From: Actinomycetes bacterium
GTDB taxonomy: Bacteria > Actinomycetota > Actinomycetes > Nanopelagicales > Nanopelagicaceae
NCBI GenBank assembly: GCA_025360085.1
Contig: JANYCW010000046.1
Span: 52,036 to 116,035, forward strand
DNA: 64,000 bases
Direction: 5' to 3'
The notes under the pieces were generated by a model. It was not told the DNA's origin, made no database searches, and saw nothing but the letters and a program-made list of their open reading frames with translations. The position numbers and the translations under genes are program-made. Every line of letters starts with the position of its first letter. The first letter of the stretch is position 1. This document shows positions 29,228 through 39,730 of this stretch, one piece after another.

Positions 29228-30046
29228 TTATGTGGATAAAGATAGAGCCCTGACTCCATGGGTGCGCATGAGTTCTGCCATAGCAAGACGATCAAACTTC
29301 TCTCCAGAAAAAATTGATACTTGATCCATCGCTTGATGAATCAGTAAATCCAATCCGTCTATAACGGCCGCGCCAGAAGCGCTCCACTGGCGCAATGCCA
29401 GCGTGGGCCAAGGCTTATAAAGAACGTCAAAGAAAACGGCCGAAGAATCAGTTGGGAAAGATTGGACAAGAGAGTCAGTGACACCTTCAGGCGTTGTCGA
29501 AATAATCAAATCCGCGTATTCAAGCGCTCCGAAGTCTTGCCAATTCACAAACTCTAATTCCGAGATTTCAACGCTGTTGGAAATTGCTTCAACTCTAGAA
29601 ATGGAGCGATTCATTACTGTAATTCGATCTGCCACCCCATCACATGCTGCTGCAGCCGCACGCGCCGTAGCCCCGGCTCCAATTATTAAAACTTCACCGC
29701 TCGCATCACATCCATGTGCGGCAAGGGCATGTGTAAAACCGGAAACATCGGTAGAGGTTGCACTCCAGTGGCCTTGGAATTGCACCAAGGTATTTGCACT
29801 TCGGATTCGTGCTGAAAGTGGTGAAACTCTCGAAACACATTCCAAAACCTCTTCCTTCAAAGGCATCGTCAATGAGAAACCCGTCCATTTTTCATCACAT
29901 GTCGATAGAAATGATTCCAATGTGCCACTACAAATTTCTATTGCGGTGTACTCACTTTCTAATCCCAACTCTTGATATGCGACGGTGTGCAGTAATGGAC
30001 TTAAGGAGTGTGAAATTGGAGATCCTAAAACAGCCGCCTTTATCAC
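29228..30046 (-). CDS. aroE: Shikimate dehydrogenase
   Basis: NADPH-dependent reduction of 3-dehydroshikimate. 272 aa. N-terminal substrate domain with SPISHSLSPLLHTVAY and FSLTMPLKEE (catalytic Lys), Rossmann loop IIGAGATARAAAAA, and C-terminal DGLDLLIHQAMDQV. It overlaps the mltG stop by 4 bp. Confidence 0.94.
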   Translation of the reverse strand: MIKAAVLGSPISHSLSPLLHTVAYQELGLESEYTAIEICSGTLESFLSTCDEKWTGFSLTMPLKEEVLECVSRVSPLSARIRSANTLVQFQGHWSATSTDVSGFTHALAAHGCDASGEVLIIGAGATARAAAAACDGVADRITVMNRSISRVEAISNSVEISELEFVNWQDFGALEYADLIISTTPEGVTDSLVQSFPTDSSAVFFDVLYKPWPTLALRQWSASGAAVIDGLDLLIHQAMDQVSIFSGEKFDRLAMAELMRTHGVRALSLST

Positions 30047-31059
30047 TTGAAAGCTCCGGCCAATCGATTCTTTTCATATAAGCGCTTCCACGCAAGGAAC
30101 TCGGCACTGGTTGCGCTAAAGCGTGTATCCCCTGGAGCTACGGTAATAAAGTAGAGCCAATCGCCTTTGCCGGGGTTTAACGCTGCGCGCAATGCATCTG
30201 CGCCGGGATTTCCAATGGGAGTCGGCGGTAAACCATAATGTTTGTATGTGTTGTAAGGAGAGTTGATCAGAGTCGAAGAAGTACTTAAGAATATCTCGCC
30301 ACGCACTCTTTTAATGTAATGCACTGTTGAATCCATCTGTAACGGCATTGAAATATTTAGGCGATTAATAATCGTGCGAGCTACCTTTGTAAAATCTACT
30401 GAATCGCCTTCGGCCTGTACAATTGAGGCGATTGTCAATAACTGCAATGGTGAGTATCGATTTTGAGCCCCCAAAATATCGATTCCGGCCTTCTCGCTTC
30501 TAAAGCGATTTATCATGGCTTGGACGACTTGAGTTGCAGTAGTACCTTTTGGAAAACTGTATTGAGCTGGAAAAAGAAGGCCTTCAGCGTTTTTAAAACC
30601 ACTGGGAAGAATTGCATCCATAAATGCCGAATTAATCTCATCTACGGTAAAACCATACTGGCGCATCGACTCTATGATTTCACTCTTCCACGCACCTTCA
30701 AAAACCCTGATCAAATTAGGAATTCGGGTTGGATCCAATAACTGTTCTAACGCCTGCGTTGCAGAAATCGAAAGTGTTAGGCGGTGAGCACCTGGAGATG
30801 TTTTTTCAGATCTCTTATCACCAACCGCTGCTCGAAAATATGCCAGAGAAGATTTTACAACCCCATGAGCAAAAAGAAGTTGGGCTATCTCCAAACCCGT
30901 ACTTCCAACTGGAATCTCGATTGTGACCTCTGCCTCTGTAGAAGAAATCACGCGAGTTGGATAGTCAGGGGCGACGGAAACATTATTTCGAAGTGCGTGT
31001 AAACCGAAGGCTAAAAGCATTGCAACAAGCACAATGAGAGAGATGACGCGGAGTTTCAT
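30043..31059 (-). CDS. mltG: Endolytic murein transglycosylase, YceG/MltG family
   Basis: Membrane-anchored enzyme that cuts nascent glycan strands and sets their length. 338 aa. One N-terminal transmembrane segment (VISLIVLVAMLLAFGLHAL), a LysM-like region (EIPVGSTGLEIAQLLFAHGVV), then the YceG core with LLFPAQYSFPKG, the active-site region TIASIVQAEG, and NSPYNTYKHYGLPPTPIGNPG. The first position of the usual VEKE-like motif is Gln here; the second acidic residue is kept. Coupled to ruvX and aroE by 4-bp overlaps. Confidence 0.92.
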   Translation of the reverse strand: MKLRVISLIVLVAMLLAFGLHALRNNVSVAPDYPTRVISSTEAEVTIEIPVGSTGLEIAQLLFAHGVVKSSLAYFRAAVGDKRSEKTSPGAHRLTLSISATQALEQLLDPTRIPNLIRVFEGAWKSEIIESMRQYGFTVDEINSAFMDAILPSGFKNAEGLLFPAQYSFPKGTTATQVVQAMINRFRSEKAGIDILGAQNRYSPLQLLTIASIVQAEGDSVDFTKVARTIINRLNISMPLQMDSTVHYIKRVRGEIFLSTSSTLINSPYNTYKHYGLPPTPIGNPGADALRAALNPGKGDWLYFITVAPGDTRFSATSAEFLAWKRLYEKNRLAGAFK

Positions 31060-31487
31060 TGACGATTTTTTTCTAGTGAAAGGGCAAACTCCAAAATGGC
31101 AACCGCCGCCGCTTCATCGATTCGCTTCTTTGATGTCTTTGCGTTTAAACCCGATTCTCGCAAACTCCTGCTAGCACTCACTGTTGATAAGCGTTCATCA
31201 ATTTCAATAATGGGTACCGTAGTTAATGTCGCTAAAAACGCTATAAATGCGAGAGATTTTTCACGCGCAAGTCCGGTACTTCCATCCATATGTGAGGGTT
31301 TACCAACGTAAATGGTGATTGGTTCAAACTCTAGAAAGATTTTAGCGATGGTGGGCATAAGTTTCTTATCATGTGAGTTCAAAGTCACCAAAGGTGAAGC
31401 CAAGATTGCATCTGGATCAGTCAGGGCTACACCAATTCTTACATCGCCATAATCAAAGGCGATACGACGACCTCTTTGAATAATCAT
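31056..31487 (-). CDS. ruvX: Putative pre-16S rRNA nuclease YqgF/RuvX
   Basis: RNase H-fold protein (143 aa) with the N-terminal RIAFDYGDVRIGVAL acidic motif, YVGKPSHMDGSTG, EIDERLSTVSA and the late RIDEAAAVAILE. Family members mature the 16S rRNA 5' end. It sits between alaS and mltG in the standard order. Confidence 0.93.
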   Translation of the reverse strand: MIIQRGRRIAFDYGDVRIGVALTDPDAILASPLVTLNSHDKKLMPTIAKIFLEFEPITIYVGKPSHMDGSTGLAREKSLAFIAFLATLTTVPIIEIDERLSTVSASRSLRESGLNAKTSKKRIDEAAAVAILEFALSLEKNRQ

Positions 31488-31489
31488 TA

Positions 31490-34162
31490 CTACTCGTGGA
31501 GAGCAGTGGTAATTGCTTTCAGCGCTGCATGAACCTTTGAGCTATCGACTCCACCACCTTGTGCGAAATCATCTTTGCCGCCACCTCCACCGCCTAAAAC
31601 TGTTGAACCAATTTTAACGAGAGTTCCGGCCTTAATGCCTTGAGCTCGCGCAGCCTCACTTACGGCTACCACCAACACTGGTTTTGCATCATTGATACTG
31701 ATGAGTGCAACGACCGAGTTCGAAGTTTTTGCACGAACTTCAAGTGCGATTGCACGTAAGTCCTCACCGCTTATGCCAGCACTGAGAACGCCAACGGTGG
31801 TAGAAACTCCGCCTATATTCACGGCGGTTTTTGCTATTTCTTCGACTTGAGCAAAGGCTGCCGCTGAACGAATGGCTCCAAGCTCTTTTTCAATATCCTT
31901 AATTTTGACGAGCAGTTCAGAAATACGTTCAGGAAGCTCTTCGACGCGCGCGCCCTTTATAATCGCGGTTAATGAGTTTAGAAGAATGTGTTCTCGAGCT
32001 AGAAATTTATACGCGTCGACACCTACCAACGCTTCAACTCGACGAACTCCAGCTCCAATTGATGATTCACCTAATAATTTAACAACACCTAGTTGACCCG
32101 ATCGCAACACGTGAGTTCCGCCGCAAAGCTCACGTGCCCAATCTCCCACACTTACGACACGAACCAGGTCTCCATATTTTTCGCCAAAGAGTGCCATGGC
32201 GCCAATACTTTTTGCTTGCGCCTGTGACATTGTTTGGGCAGTAACTTCCAGATTTTCAAGCAGAAGTGTATTAACCCGCGATTCCACTTCATTAATCGTC
32301 GCATCTGAGACCGCCCCACTAGAAGGAAAGTCAAAACGAAAACGACCTGGAGCATTTTCAGATCCTGCCTGTGTTGCCCTCTCTCCTAATATCTCTCGAA
32401 ATGCTTTATGCACCATATGCGTCGCGGTGTGTGCTCGAGAAATGGCATCACGTCGCTCTACATCTATTGCCGCGAATGCATCATGACCGAGCTCCACCAT
32501 TCCACTGTGGACTCGCCCGCGATGCACAAAGACTCCAGGCACTGGGGTTTGAACATCATCAATCTCAATTATCGCACCATTAGCCATCGTTATAGTGCCG
32601 CCATCGGCCAATTGACCGCCACCCTCTGCATAAAATGGAGTGCGATTTAAAATAATCTCAACTTCATCTCCTTCCTTAGCGTTGTGCGAAAAAACACCTT
32701 CGAGAACAATTCCGGTAACGTTCGACTCACTGGTGACTCTTGAATAACCGCAGAACTCACTCGCGCCATTTCTATCGACTATTTCGCGATACACACTGAG
32801 GTCGGCGTGACCACTCTTTTTAGCACGAGAATCAGCACGCGCGCGATCTTTTTGCTCCTTCATTAATCGCATAAAGCCAACTTCATCGACTTCCAAGCCT
32901 TCTTCGCGCGCCATTTCAACCGTTAAATCAAAGGGAAAACCATATGTATCGTGAAGTTTGAATGCTTCAGCCCCCGGTAAAACTGAGTTCAAACTCTTTT
33001 TCAAGCCAGCAGTTGCTACATCGAAAATCATCGTTCCACTTTTAAGAGTCTGTAAAAAACTCTCCTCTTCAGCTGTGCTTACCGATAAAATTCGTTTCTT
33101 ATCGCCGATTAACTCAGGGTACTGGGGAGCCATCACAGCGATTGCCACATCGGTGAGCTGAGAAAGAATCGGATCCATCGAACCTAGTAGGCGCATATTT
33201 CTGATGGTGCGGCGCATCATGCGGCGCAAAACATACCCACGGCCTTCATTACCTGGTACTACCCCATCACCAATGAGCATCGCTGATGTACGCGCATGGT
33301 CGGCAATAACCCGAAGAGAGACATCTGATTTCTCATCTGCGCCATACCTAACACCGGTTAACTGCGAAGCTTTCTGTAGAATCTGCATTGTGGTATCAAT
33401 TTCATAGATATTTTCAACGTCTTGCAAAATCGCTGCCATGCGCTCAAGACCAAGACCCGTGTCTATGTTTTTCGCTGGAAGTTGCCCCACAATCGGAAAC
33501 CCATCTTTATCACCGCCGACCCCACGCACGTTTTGCATAAAAACTAAGTTCCAAACTTCCAAATAACGATTCTCATCGGCCATGGGTCCGCCATCTTTGC
33601 CATATTCCGGGCCGCGGTCGTAATATATTTCAGAGCAAGGTCCACATGGGCCAGGTATCCCCATAGACCAAAAGTTATCGCTCATACCCATGCGCTGAAT
33701 GCGCTCCTTTGGTACTCCGATTTTTTCATGCCAGATATCAGCGGCCTCATCATCATCGAGGAAGACCGTGACCCACAGCTTTTCTTCAGCAAAACCATAC
33801 CCACCGTCATCAATTGAGCGCGTCAACAACTCCCACGCAAGTGCAATCGCTCCTTCCTTGAAGTAATCACCAAATGAAAAGTTTCCACACATTTGAAAAA
33901 AAGATGCATGGCGAGTTGTCTTTCCCACTTCATCGATATCCAACGTCCTGACACATTTTTGAACGGATGTAGCACGCTTAAAGGGAGGGGTTATTTCGCC
34001 TAGAAAATATGGCTTAAAGGGAACCATCCCGGCATTTACCAGCAGAAGGTTTGGGTCATCGGCAATCAACGATGCCGATGGCACGACGGTGTGATGTAAC
34101 CCCTGTCGATTCTCGGTCTCGAAAAAGCGCAGCCAGCGTGCACGGATCTCGGCGGATTCCAC
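31490..34162 (-). CDS. alaS: Alanyl-tRNA synthetase
   Basis: 890 aa, full length. Class II catalytic core ([52 protein letters not shown]), then the editing domain with zinc-type [11 protein letters not shown] and CGGTHV, and the C-terminal oligomerisation domain ([15 protein letters not shown]). The DUF948 gene lies 10 bp upstream, as in other actinobacteria. Confidence 0.97.
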   Translation of the reverse strand: MESAEIRARWLRFFETENRQGLHHTVVPSASLIADDPNLLLVNAGMVPFKPYFLGEITPPFKRATSVQKCVRTLDIDEVGKTTRHASFFQMCGNFSFGDYFKEGAIALAWELLTRSIDDGGYGFAEEKLWVTVFLDDDEAADIWHEKIGVPKERIQRMGMSDNFWSMGIPGPCGPCSEIYYDRGPEYGKDGGPMADENRYLEVWNLVFMQNVRGVGGDKDGFPIVGQLPAKNIDTGLGLERMAAILQDVENIYEIDTTMQILQKASQLTGVRYGADEKSDVSLRVIADHARTSAMLIGDGVVPGNEGRGYVLRRMMRRTIRNMRLLGSMDPILSQLTDVAIAVMAPQYPELIGDKKRILSVSTAEEESFLQTLKSGTMIFDVATAGLKKSLNSVLPGAEAFKLHDTYGFPFDLTVEMAREEGLEVDEVGFMRLMKEQKDRARADSRAKKSGHADLSVYREIVDRNGASEFCGYSRVTSESNVTGIVLEGVFSHNAKEGDEVEIILNRTPFYAEGGGQLADGGTITMANGAIIEIDDVQTPVPGVFVHRGRVHSGMVELGHDAFAAIDVERRDAISRAHTATHMVHKAFREILGERATQAGSENAPGRFRFDFPSSGAVSDATINEVESRVNTLLLENLEVTAQTMSQAQAKSIGAMALFGEKYGDLVRVVSVGDWARELCGGTHVLRSGQLGVVKLLGESSIGAGVRRVEALVGVDAYKFLAREHILLNSLTAIIKGARVEELPERISELLVKIKDIEKELGAIRSAAAFAQVEEIAKTAVNIGGVSTTVGVLSAGISGEDLRAIALEVRAKTSNSVVALISINDAKPVLVVAVSEAARAQGIKAGTLVKIGSTVLGGGGGGKDDFAQGGGVDSSKVHAALKAITTALHE

Positions 34163-34172
34163 TAGAGAAAAA

Positions 34173-34532
34173 CTACTCGGCCTTCTTTTTCGAGCGCGCT
34201 TTTTTTGCTGATGCTGCTGAGAGAATAGCGCCTGCGACTTTTACTGCCGCACCATTTTTACTCAAAAAAGATTGGGTGACTTCACTAACTTTTTCAGAGA
34301 GATCTTCAGCATTTTTAGTGATGCGATTGATGCTCTTAAGTGGACCGTTAACAAGTGAGACGGTTGTATGAACCTCTTCAATAAGAGGGGCGGTTTCATC
34401 GACTAATGACTTCAGAGAGAGCTTGGCTTCATCGATAAATCTGCCAACTCGCATAACGACATAACTTATGGCGATAGCGATGATAAAGAGTGCGCATGCC
34501 GCGATAATTGTTGCAATTCCACCTGGCCCCAT
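34173..34532 (-). CDS. DUF948 membrane protein
   Basis: 119 aa. One N-terminal membrane segment ([21 protein letters not shown]), then a helical, probably coiled-coil stretch ([20 protein letters not shown]) and a lysine-rich tail (ARSKKKAE). It matches DUF948-type proteins kept between aspS and alaS in actinobacteria. Function unknown; the topology suggests a cytoplasmic or periplasmic helical arm anchored to the membrane. Confidence 0.8.
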   Translation of the reverse strand: MGPGGIATIIAACALFIIAIAISYVVMRVGRFIDEAKLSLKSLVDETAPLIEEVHTTVSLVNGPLKSINRITKNAEDLSEKVSEVTQSFLSKNGAAVKVAGAILSAASAKKARSKKKAE

Positions 34533-34536
34533 GTTG

Positions 34537-36288
34537 TTAGCCTACCCGAGGGATGTTCTTGGGAGCACCATCAATCCCGCTCTCACGGCGCTGGGCCGCA
34601 GTAATCGGGGTTGGTGCTCCTGTTAATGGATCCCCACCACTTGCCGTTTTAGGGAAAGCAATGACCTCGCGAATCGAATCTGAACCCGTGAGTAAAGCAC
34701 AGGTTCTATCCAAACCAAGGGCGATTCCACCATGCGGAGGTGGACCATAATTAAATGCTTCCAATAAAAATCCAAATTTAGAGGCCGCCTCTTCGTCACT
34801 TAAGCCAATAATACGAAAAACATCTCTTTGCATTTTTTGATCGTGAATTCGAATAGACCCGCCACCTAGTTCAGTGCCATTGAGGACAATGTCGTATGCA
34901 TAAGCCAAAGCACTCCCTGGATCTCTCACAAAGGTGGATGCAAACTCTGGTTTTGGACCAGTGAATGGATGATGTACCGCAGTCCAGCCGCCATCATCGG
35001 TTGGTTCAAACATGGGAGCATCAACGACCCATAAGAACTCCCACGTGCCTTCGGCGATCAAACTCGCGCGTTTTCCTATCTCAAGGCGCACTGCCCCTAG
35101 AAGATTCAGTGATGCCGTGCGCTCTCCCGCCGCAAAAAATATTGCATCCCCCGGTTTTGCCCCGGTAGCCTCGCCAATTCCGGCCCTTTCATGCTCACTT
35201 AAATTCTTAGCTACCGGACCGCCCAGCGTTCCATCGTGGTTAAGCAGAATGTAAGCCAAACCCTTTGCTCCCCGAGCTTTTGCCCAATCCTGCCAAGTAT
35301 CGAGTTCGCGGCGAGGAGAGGTTGCACCACCAGGCATAACCACTGCGCCAACATAAGGAGCTTGGAAGACTCGAAAAGATGTGGCGGCAAAGAAAGCGGT
35401 CTGTTCCGATAGCTCATTGGCAAAGCGTAAATCCGGCTTATCTGAGCCAAAACGAGACATGGCATCGGCATACGTCATTCTTTGAAGTGGAAGGTCGATC
35501 TTAACTCCGAGGGTGTCCAACCAAATTGTGGCAATAATTTTCTCGGCTATCGCCAGAATATCCTCTTGATCAATAAATGACATCTCAATATCCAACTGAG
35601 TGAATTCAGGTTGTCTGTCAGCTCGAAAATCTTCATCGCGAAAACAGCGAGCAATTTGATAATACTTTTCCATTCCAGCAACCATGAGCAACTGTTTAAA
35701 GAGCTGTGGCGATTGCGGAAGGGCATACCAACTCCCTGGTTGCAATCGGACCGGTACTAAGAAGTCGCGGGCACCCTCTGGGGTCGATCGTGTTAAATAA
35801 GGCGTTTCAATCTCAAGGAACTGCTCTTGCTCCATGATGCGACGAATTGTCGAGGTCACTTTCGAACGCAGCCGAAGATTTGCTGCCGGCTTTTCACGGC
35901 GAAGATCTAAATAACGGTACTTCAGGCGAACCTCTTCGCTAATGTCAGCGTCATTTCCACTATCGACAGGAAATGGTAGAGGTGCAGACTCACTCAACAC
36001 AACAACGTTATCGGCCATGATTTCAATTTCACCAGTAGTAATCTGCCTATTTTCATTTCCAACTGGACGCGCCATGACCTCGCCAGTGATCAATAAACAC
36101 CACTCAGCGCGAAGTGCTCCGGCAATTTTTTCATCACGAATAACCACTTGCACCCAACCAGATGAATCGCGGAGATCAATAAAGGCGACGCCGCCATGAT
36201 CTCTGCGCCTGGAAACCCAACCTGCGACCGTGACGGTTGAGCCTATATTGGATTTTCCTAAAGTGCCGGCGTCGTGACTTCTTAACAT
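34537..36288 (-). CDS. aspS: Aspartyl-tRNA synthetase, probably non-discriminating (Asp/Asn)
   Basis: 583 aa bacterial-type class II synthetase. OB-fold anticodon domain ([21 protein letters not shown]), motif 2 [18 protein letters not shown], and motif 3 [15 protein letters not shown]. His31 in RRRDHGG and a Gly in ARPVGNEN occupy the positions (H31/G83) reported for non-discriminating AspRS such as that of Pseudomonas aeruginosa; discriminating E. coli AspRS has Leu/Lys. It may therefore also charge tRNA-Asn for GatCAB. It lies 20 bp after hisS. Confidence 0.93.
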   Translation of the reverse strand: MLRSHDAGTLGKSNIGSTVTVAGWVSRRRDHGGVAFIDLRDSSGWVQVVIRDEKIAGALRAEWCLLITGEVMARPVGNENRQITTGEIEIMADNVVVLSESAPLPFPVDSGNDADISEEVRLKYRYLDLRREKPAANLRLRSKVTSTIRRIMEQEQFLEIETPYLTRSTPEGARDFLVPVRLQPGSWYALPQSPQLFKQLLMVAGMEKYYQIARCFRDEDFRADRQPEFTQLDIEMSFIDQEDILAIAEKIIATIWLDTLGVKIDLPLQRMTYADAMSRFGSDKPDLRFANELSEQTAFFAATSFRVFQAPYVGAVVMPGGATSPRRELDTWQDWAKARGAKGLAYILLNHDGTLGGPVAKNLSEHERAGIGEATGAKPGDAIFFAAGERTASLNLLGAVRLEIGKRASLIAEGTWEFLWVVDAPMFEPTDDGGWTAVHHPFTGPKPEFASTFVRDPGSALAYAYDIVLNGTELGGGSIRIHDQKMQRDVFRIIGLSDEEAASKFGFLLEAFNYGPPPHGGIALGLDRTCALLTGSDSIREVIAFPKTASGGDPLTGAPTPITAAQRRESGIDGAPKNIPRVG

Positions 36289-36308
36289 AATGAGTGTGGT
36301 TTCACTTT

Positions 36309-37559
36309 CTACAGGGCGTCGTTCAAGGAATCAATCGTAACCGAAGTCGAAACCCCGGTGCTCATATTTTTTACTTCCATACTATGACTCGTAATTTCTG
36401 CATCTCCGAGCACAATGACGTTACGTGCACCACTTTTATCGGCCGCTTTCATAGAGCCTTTGAGGGATCTATCCCCAAAAGCAATATCAACTATTTTTCC
36501 ACTCATTCGAAGCTTCGTGGCAATCGCCAATGCCATTACCATCGCGCCATGACCTAAGGGAATAATAAAAAGATCAGAGACAAATGCCTGTTTTGAAATC
36601 ACTCCCTCTGCCTCAGCCGCCAACAGAGCACGATCAACACCTAAACCAAATCCAATTCCAGAGAGTTCTTGCCCTCCAAGCTCTTTCATGAGACCGTCAT
36701 AACGGCCGCCTCCACCTATCCCCGACTGCGCGCCTAGTAGGTCATGGACAAACTCAAATGTTGTACCTGTGTAGTAATCCAAACCGCGCACCATTCTTGG
36801 ATTGAGTTCATAGGAGATGCCCATTGAATCTAAATAAACTTTCACTTGATCAAAATGAGCGCGCGATGTATCGCTTAAGTAATCCATCAATAGCGGCGCT
36901 TTCACCATTGCTTGCTTAATTTCCGGACGTTTATCATCAAAGAGTCTCAAAGGATTAATACCGGTTCGGGACGCGGTTGCCTCATCTAAATCAAGGGTTG
37001 CAATGTATGTAAGAAAATCTATTCGATGTCGCGCCCGTGACGGTGCATCTCCCAAAGATGTGAGCTCTAAGTGGTATTTTTTTAAACCAATTGCTTTAAA
37101 TCCCGCATCGGCGATAGCAATAACTTCAGCATCGATTGCTGGGTCATCCAGGCCAATTGCTTCAATACCAACTTGATAAAACTGTCGATACCGACCGGCT
37201 TGAGGCCGTTCGGCTCGAAAGTATTGACCTGAGTACCAGATTTTTATTGGTAATTGCCCGCGATCTAAACCGTGTTCAATGACAGCTCGCATCGCACCTG
37301 CCGTGCCTTCGGGTCTAAGTGTGATGGAACGATCTCCGCGATCTGTAAATGTGTACATTTCTTTGGAAACAACATCGGTAGATTCACCTACTCCTCTTAT
37401 AAAGAGTTCGGTCGCTTCAAAAACCGGTAGCTCCACCAACTGATAACCCGCTAACTTTGCCGGCGCAATGAGGCATTCGCGAACAAAGTCGAATAACCTT
37501 GAACGTGGTGGAACGTACTCACTGACTCCTTTTGGTGCTTGAATCTTTTGACCACCCAT
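36309..37559 (-). CDS. hisS: Histidyl-tRNA synthetase
   Basis: 416 aa class II synthetase. Starts [15 protein letters not shown], motif 2 [13 protein letters not shown] and [16 protein letters not shown], His-specific [13 protein letters not shown] and [16 protein letters not shown]-terminal anticodon-binding domain present. One-base overlap with the metallo-hydrolase stop (TAATG). Confidence 0.96.
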   Translation of the reverse strand: MGGQKIQAPKGVSEYVPPRSRLFDFVRECLIAPAKLAGYQLVELPVFEATELFIRGVGESTDVVSKEMYTFTDRGDRSITLRPEGTAGAMRAVIEHGLDRGQLPIKIWYSGQYFRAERPQAGRYRQFYQVGIEAIGLDDPAIDAEVIAIADAGFKAIGLKKYHLELTSLGDAPSRARHRIDFLTYIATLDLDEATASRTGINPLRLFDDKRPEIKQAMVKAPLLMDYLSDTSRAHFDQVKVYLDSMGISYELNPRMVRGLDYYTGTTFEFVHDLLGAQSGIGGGGRYDGLMKELGGQELSGIGFGLGVDRALLAAEAEGVISKQAFVSDLFIIPLGHGAMVMALAIATKLRMSGKIVDIAFGDRSLKGSMKAADKSGARNVIVLGDAEITSHSMEVKNMSTGVSTSVTIDSLNDAL

Positions 37560-38221
37560 TAGCTTCTCACTTTTAATGATTTTAAATAAGGATTTTCTTT
37601 ACGCTCACGCGCAATCGTGGTTTCGGGACCGTGGCCGGGCAATACTCGTAGGTGATCGGCAAGAGGGAGAACTTTTTTGCGCAGAGTTTCCTGCATATCT
37701 TTAGCCGAACCAGTCGGTGAGTCGGTGCGACCGATTGTGCCTGCAAAGAGCACATCCCCGCTAATGAGTAACTCATTCGAGACCTCAAACATCAACGAAC
37801 CTGCCGTGTGGCCGGGGGCATGTATTGTTGTAAAACTAAGTCCCACGAGATCAAATAACTGTGCATTGCGCAATTCTCTAACATCCTTTGGTTCGCCAAA
37901 CTCCATGCCCACTAATGTCGCGGCAAATTCTGAACTCAACAGCTTCTCGGGGCAAGCCAAAGCCATACGATCTTGGCTGTGAATATAGGTCGGGATATCA
38001 TAACCATCGGCAATAGGTCGAATCGAATACGTATGGTCTAAATGGCCATGGGTTGCAATCACGGCCACGGGTTTTAGCTTAAATTCATCGAGAATACCTA
38101 AAAGTTGATGGGAGACATCGGGCATACCAGGATCGATAACCACGCACTCTGCCCCTGTCTGGGTAGCAATCACCCAGCAGTTCGTAGAAAACATTGGGGC
38201 TTGGAAAGAGGCGATGAGCAT
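37559..38221 (-). CDS. Metallo-β-lactamase-fold hydrolase (glyoxalase II-like)
   Basis: About 220 aa. Zinc motif [10 protein letters not shown], later [23 protein letters not shown] and PGHGPETT match YcbL/glyoxalase II-like hydrolases, which cleave glutathione- or other thioesters; actinobacteria make mycothiol, so the substrate is open. I prefer ATG at 38221 (GGAG 7 nt upstream) over the TTG one codon earlier. First gene of the minus train reaching nusB, so its promoter should lie in 38222-38431. Confidence 0.88.
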   Translation of the reverse strand: MLIASFQAPMFSTNCWVIATQTGAECVVIDPGMPDVSHQLLGILDEFKLKPVAVIATHGHLDHTYSIRPIADGYDIPTYIHSQDRMALACPEKLLSSEFAATLVGMEFGEPKDVRELRNAQLFDLVGLSFTTIHAPGHTAGSLMFEVSNELLISGDVLFAGTIGRTDSPTGSAKDMQETLRKKVLPLADHLRVLPGHGPETTIARERKENPYLKSLKVRS

Positions 38222-38431
38222 CAATTGACTCCTTCACTCATTCCAGGCTCTCCTGGATTGAACAGTTGCATACTCAGGCGATTAAACACTTATACGATTA
38301 AACACTTAGGGCAGGTACAGGGTACCTTTTACCCACCTAAACGCTCAATTCACGTCTATCGGCCACCGCTGGAAGACCATGAAAAAACATAGCGACGTTC
38401 TCACGAACAACGCGCTGAAAGGATCACCACC
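38222..38431. promoter_or_regulatory. Divergent regulatory region, metallo-hydrolase / DUF349
   Basis: A 210-bp spacer, the longest non-coding stretch apart from the riboswitch and tRNA areas. It holds three small symmetries: TCCAGG-CTCT-CCTGGA (38242-38257), two copies of CGATTAAACACTTA, and GGTAC-AGG-GTACC followed by TTTT (38314-38330). No clear -35/-10 pair can be assigned. The plus-strand gene has a Shine-Dalgarno-like AAAGGA at 10 nt. Confidence 0.5.
38279..38308. repeat. Two direct 14-bp repeats, 16-bp period
   Basis: CGATTAAACACTTA occurs at 38279-38292 and again at 38295-38308, perfectly repeated and separated by TA. Placement between divergent genes suggests a protein-binding site, but duplication by slippage is possible. 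Confidence 0.85.
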
Positions 38432-39730
38432 ATGACCGATTTCGATTCACTTATTGGCGCCAGTGCAGCAACTGCGCTAATCGGAGATCCTGCAGCATTT
38501 GGACGAGTAGCCGATGATGGCACCGTCTATGTTCGTACGCCAGAGGGTGAAAAAGCCGTTGGCTCCTACCCTGGTAAGAGCGCGGAGGAAGCGTTAACGT
38601 ATTTTGTACGAAAATTTGAAACTTTAGCCGCAGAGATTGCCCTCCTTGCTGCGCGCATAAAGAGTGGAGCCCTGGTTCCATCGGATTCATATGCTGCGGT
38701 GAAAAAACTGCGCGAACAGGTTAAGGATCTGAATGCAGTTGGTGACTTACAAGCCCTTTCAATATCGGTTGAAGCCATTGAACCGCTCATTGAAGGTCAC
38801 CGCGAAGCATATGAAGTTAAAAAAGCGAGCGAACTTGCAGCCAAGAAAGCCCGGCTCGAACAGATATTAGTTGAAAAGGAAAAGATTGTTGCCGAAGCTG
38901 AGTCATTAGCTCTTTCTGAAAGTTGGAAAGTGACGGGAGATCGCCTCAAGGTTTTGCTTGATGAGTGGAAGTCGGCGCCGCGTCTTGAAAAAAAGAACGA
39001 TGCAGATTTGTGGAAGCGATTCTCTTCATCACGCAATAAATTTGATAAGCGACGCCGTACTCATTTTGCAGCCCTTGAATCAGTACAAAGCGTGGTTGCC
39101 CAAGCAAAGAAGGAGATTATTACCGAAGCCGAAACGTTAGCAACATCAACGGACTGGGTAACCACAGCAAAGCGATTTAAAACGCTGATGGATATGTGGA
39201 AGGCAAGCGGACGCGGCAAACCAAGTGATGACGCGAAAATGTGGGCGCGTTTCAAAGCATCTCAAGATCAATTCTTTATCGCAAAAAATGCCGATTTAGA
39301 AAAACGTGATGCAACGATGGCAAGTAATTTGATTAAGCGTGAAGAGCTCGTAGTTCTCATTGAAGCCCTTGTTCCGGTAACTAACGTAGATCAAGCTAAA
39401 AAAGCGCTTCGTGAGCATATGAATTCATGGAGCAAGATTGGGATGACTCATCGCGATAAACGCGCTTCCCTAGATGCACGTGTGCTTGCCGTAGAGACCA
39501 CAATTAAAGCCGCCGAAGCCGATAACTGGCGCAAGAGCGATCCTGCGGCAAAAGCTAGGGCTCAAGAGGTTGTTAAGCAGTTGTCAGACTCAATTGAGAA
39601 CTACGAAAAAATCGCTGCAAAATCAACGGCCGCCGGAAACACCAAAAAAGCCGCGGAATCCCTTGAATCTGCCGTTGCGCGCCGAGTTTGGCTCGCTGAG
39701 GCGGAAAAGAGTTTGGCAGAATTTAGTTAA
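38432..39730 (+). CDS. DUF349 protein
   Basis: 432 aa, soluble, strongly helical and charged. After an N-terminal region ending GSYPGKSAEEALTYFVRKFE, it carries about three DUF349 units, each with the W-x(3)-R/D...LW-x-RF pattern (for example LLDEWKSAP...DLWKRFSSSR and LMDMWKASGRGKPSDDAKMWARF). Function is not established; this gene regularly neighbours rel in actinobacteria. Plus strand, with its stop touching the rel stop exactly. Shine-Dalgarno AAAGGA precedes the ATG. Confidence 0.85.
   Translation: MTDFDSLIGASAATALIGDPAAFGRVADDGTVYVRTPEGEKAVGSYPGKSAEEALTYFVRKFETLAAEIALLAARIKSGALVPSDSYAAVKKLREQVKDLNAVGDLQALSISVEAIEPLIEGHREAYEVKKASELAAKKARLEQILVEKEKIVAEAESLALSESWKVTGDRLKVLLDEWKSAPRLEKKNDADLWKRFSSSRNKFDKRRRTHFAALESVQSVVAQAKKEIITEAETLATSTDWVTTAKRFKTLMDMWKASGRGKPSDDAKMWARFKASQDQFFIAKNADLEKRDATMASNLIKREELVVLIEALVPVTNVDQAKKALREHMNSWSKIGMTHRDKRASLDARVLAVETTIKAAEADNWRKSDPAAKARAQEVVKQLSDSIENYEKIAAKSTAAGNTKKAAESLESAVARRVWLAEAEKSLAEFS

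Noticed and set aside
29478-29975. Plus-strand 165-aa ORF
   Set aside because: Antisense shadow of aroE; low-complexity Ser/Ala composition.
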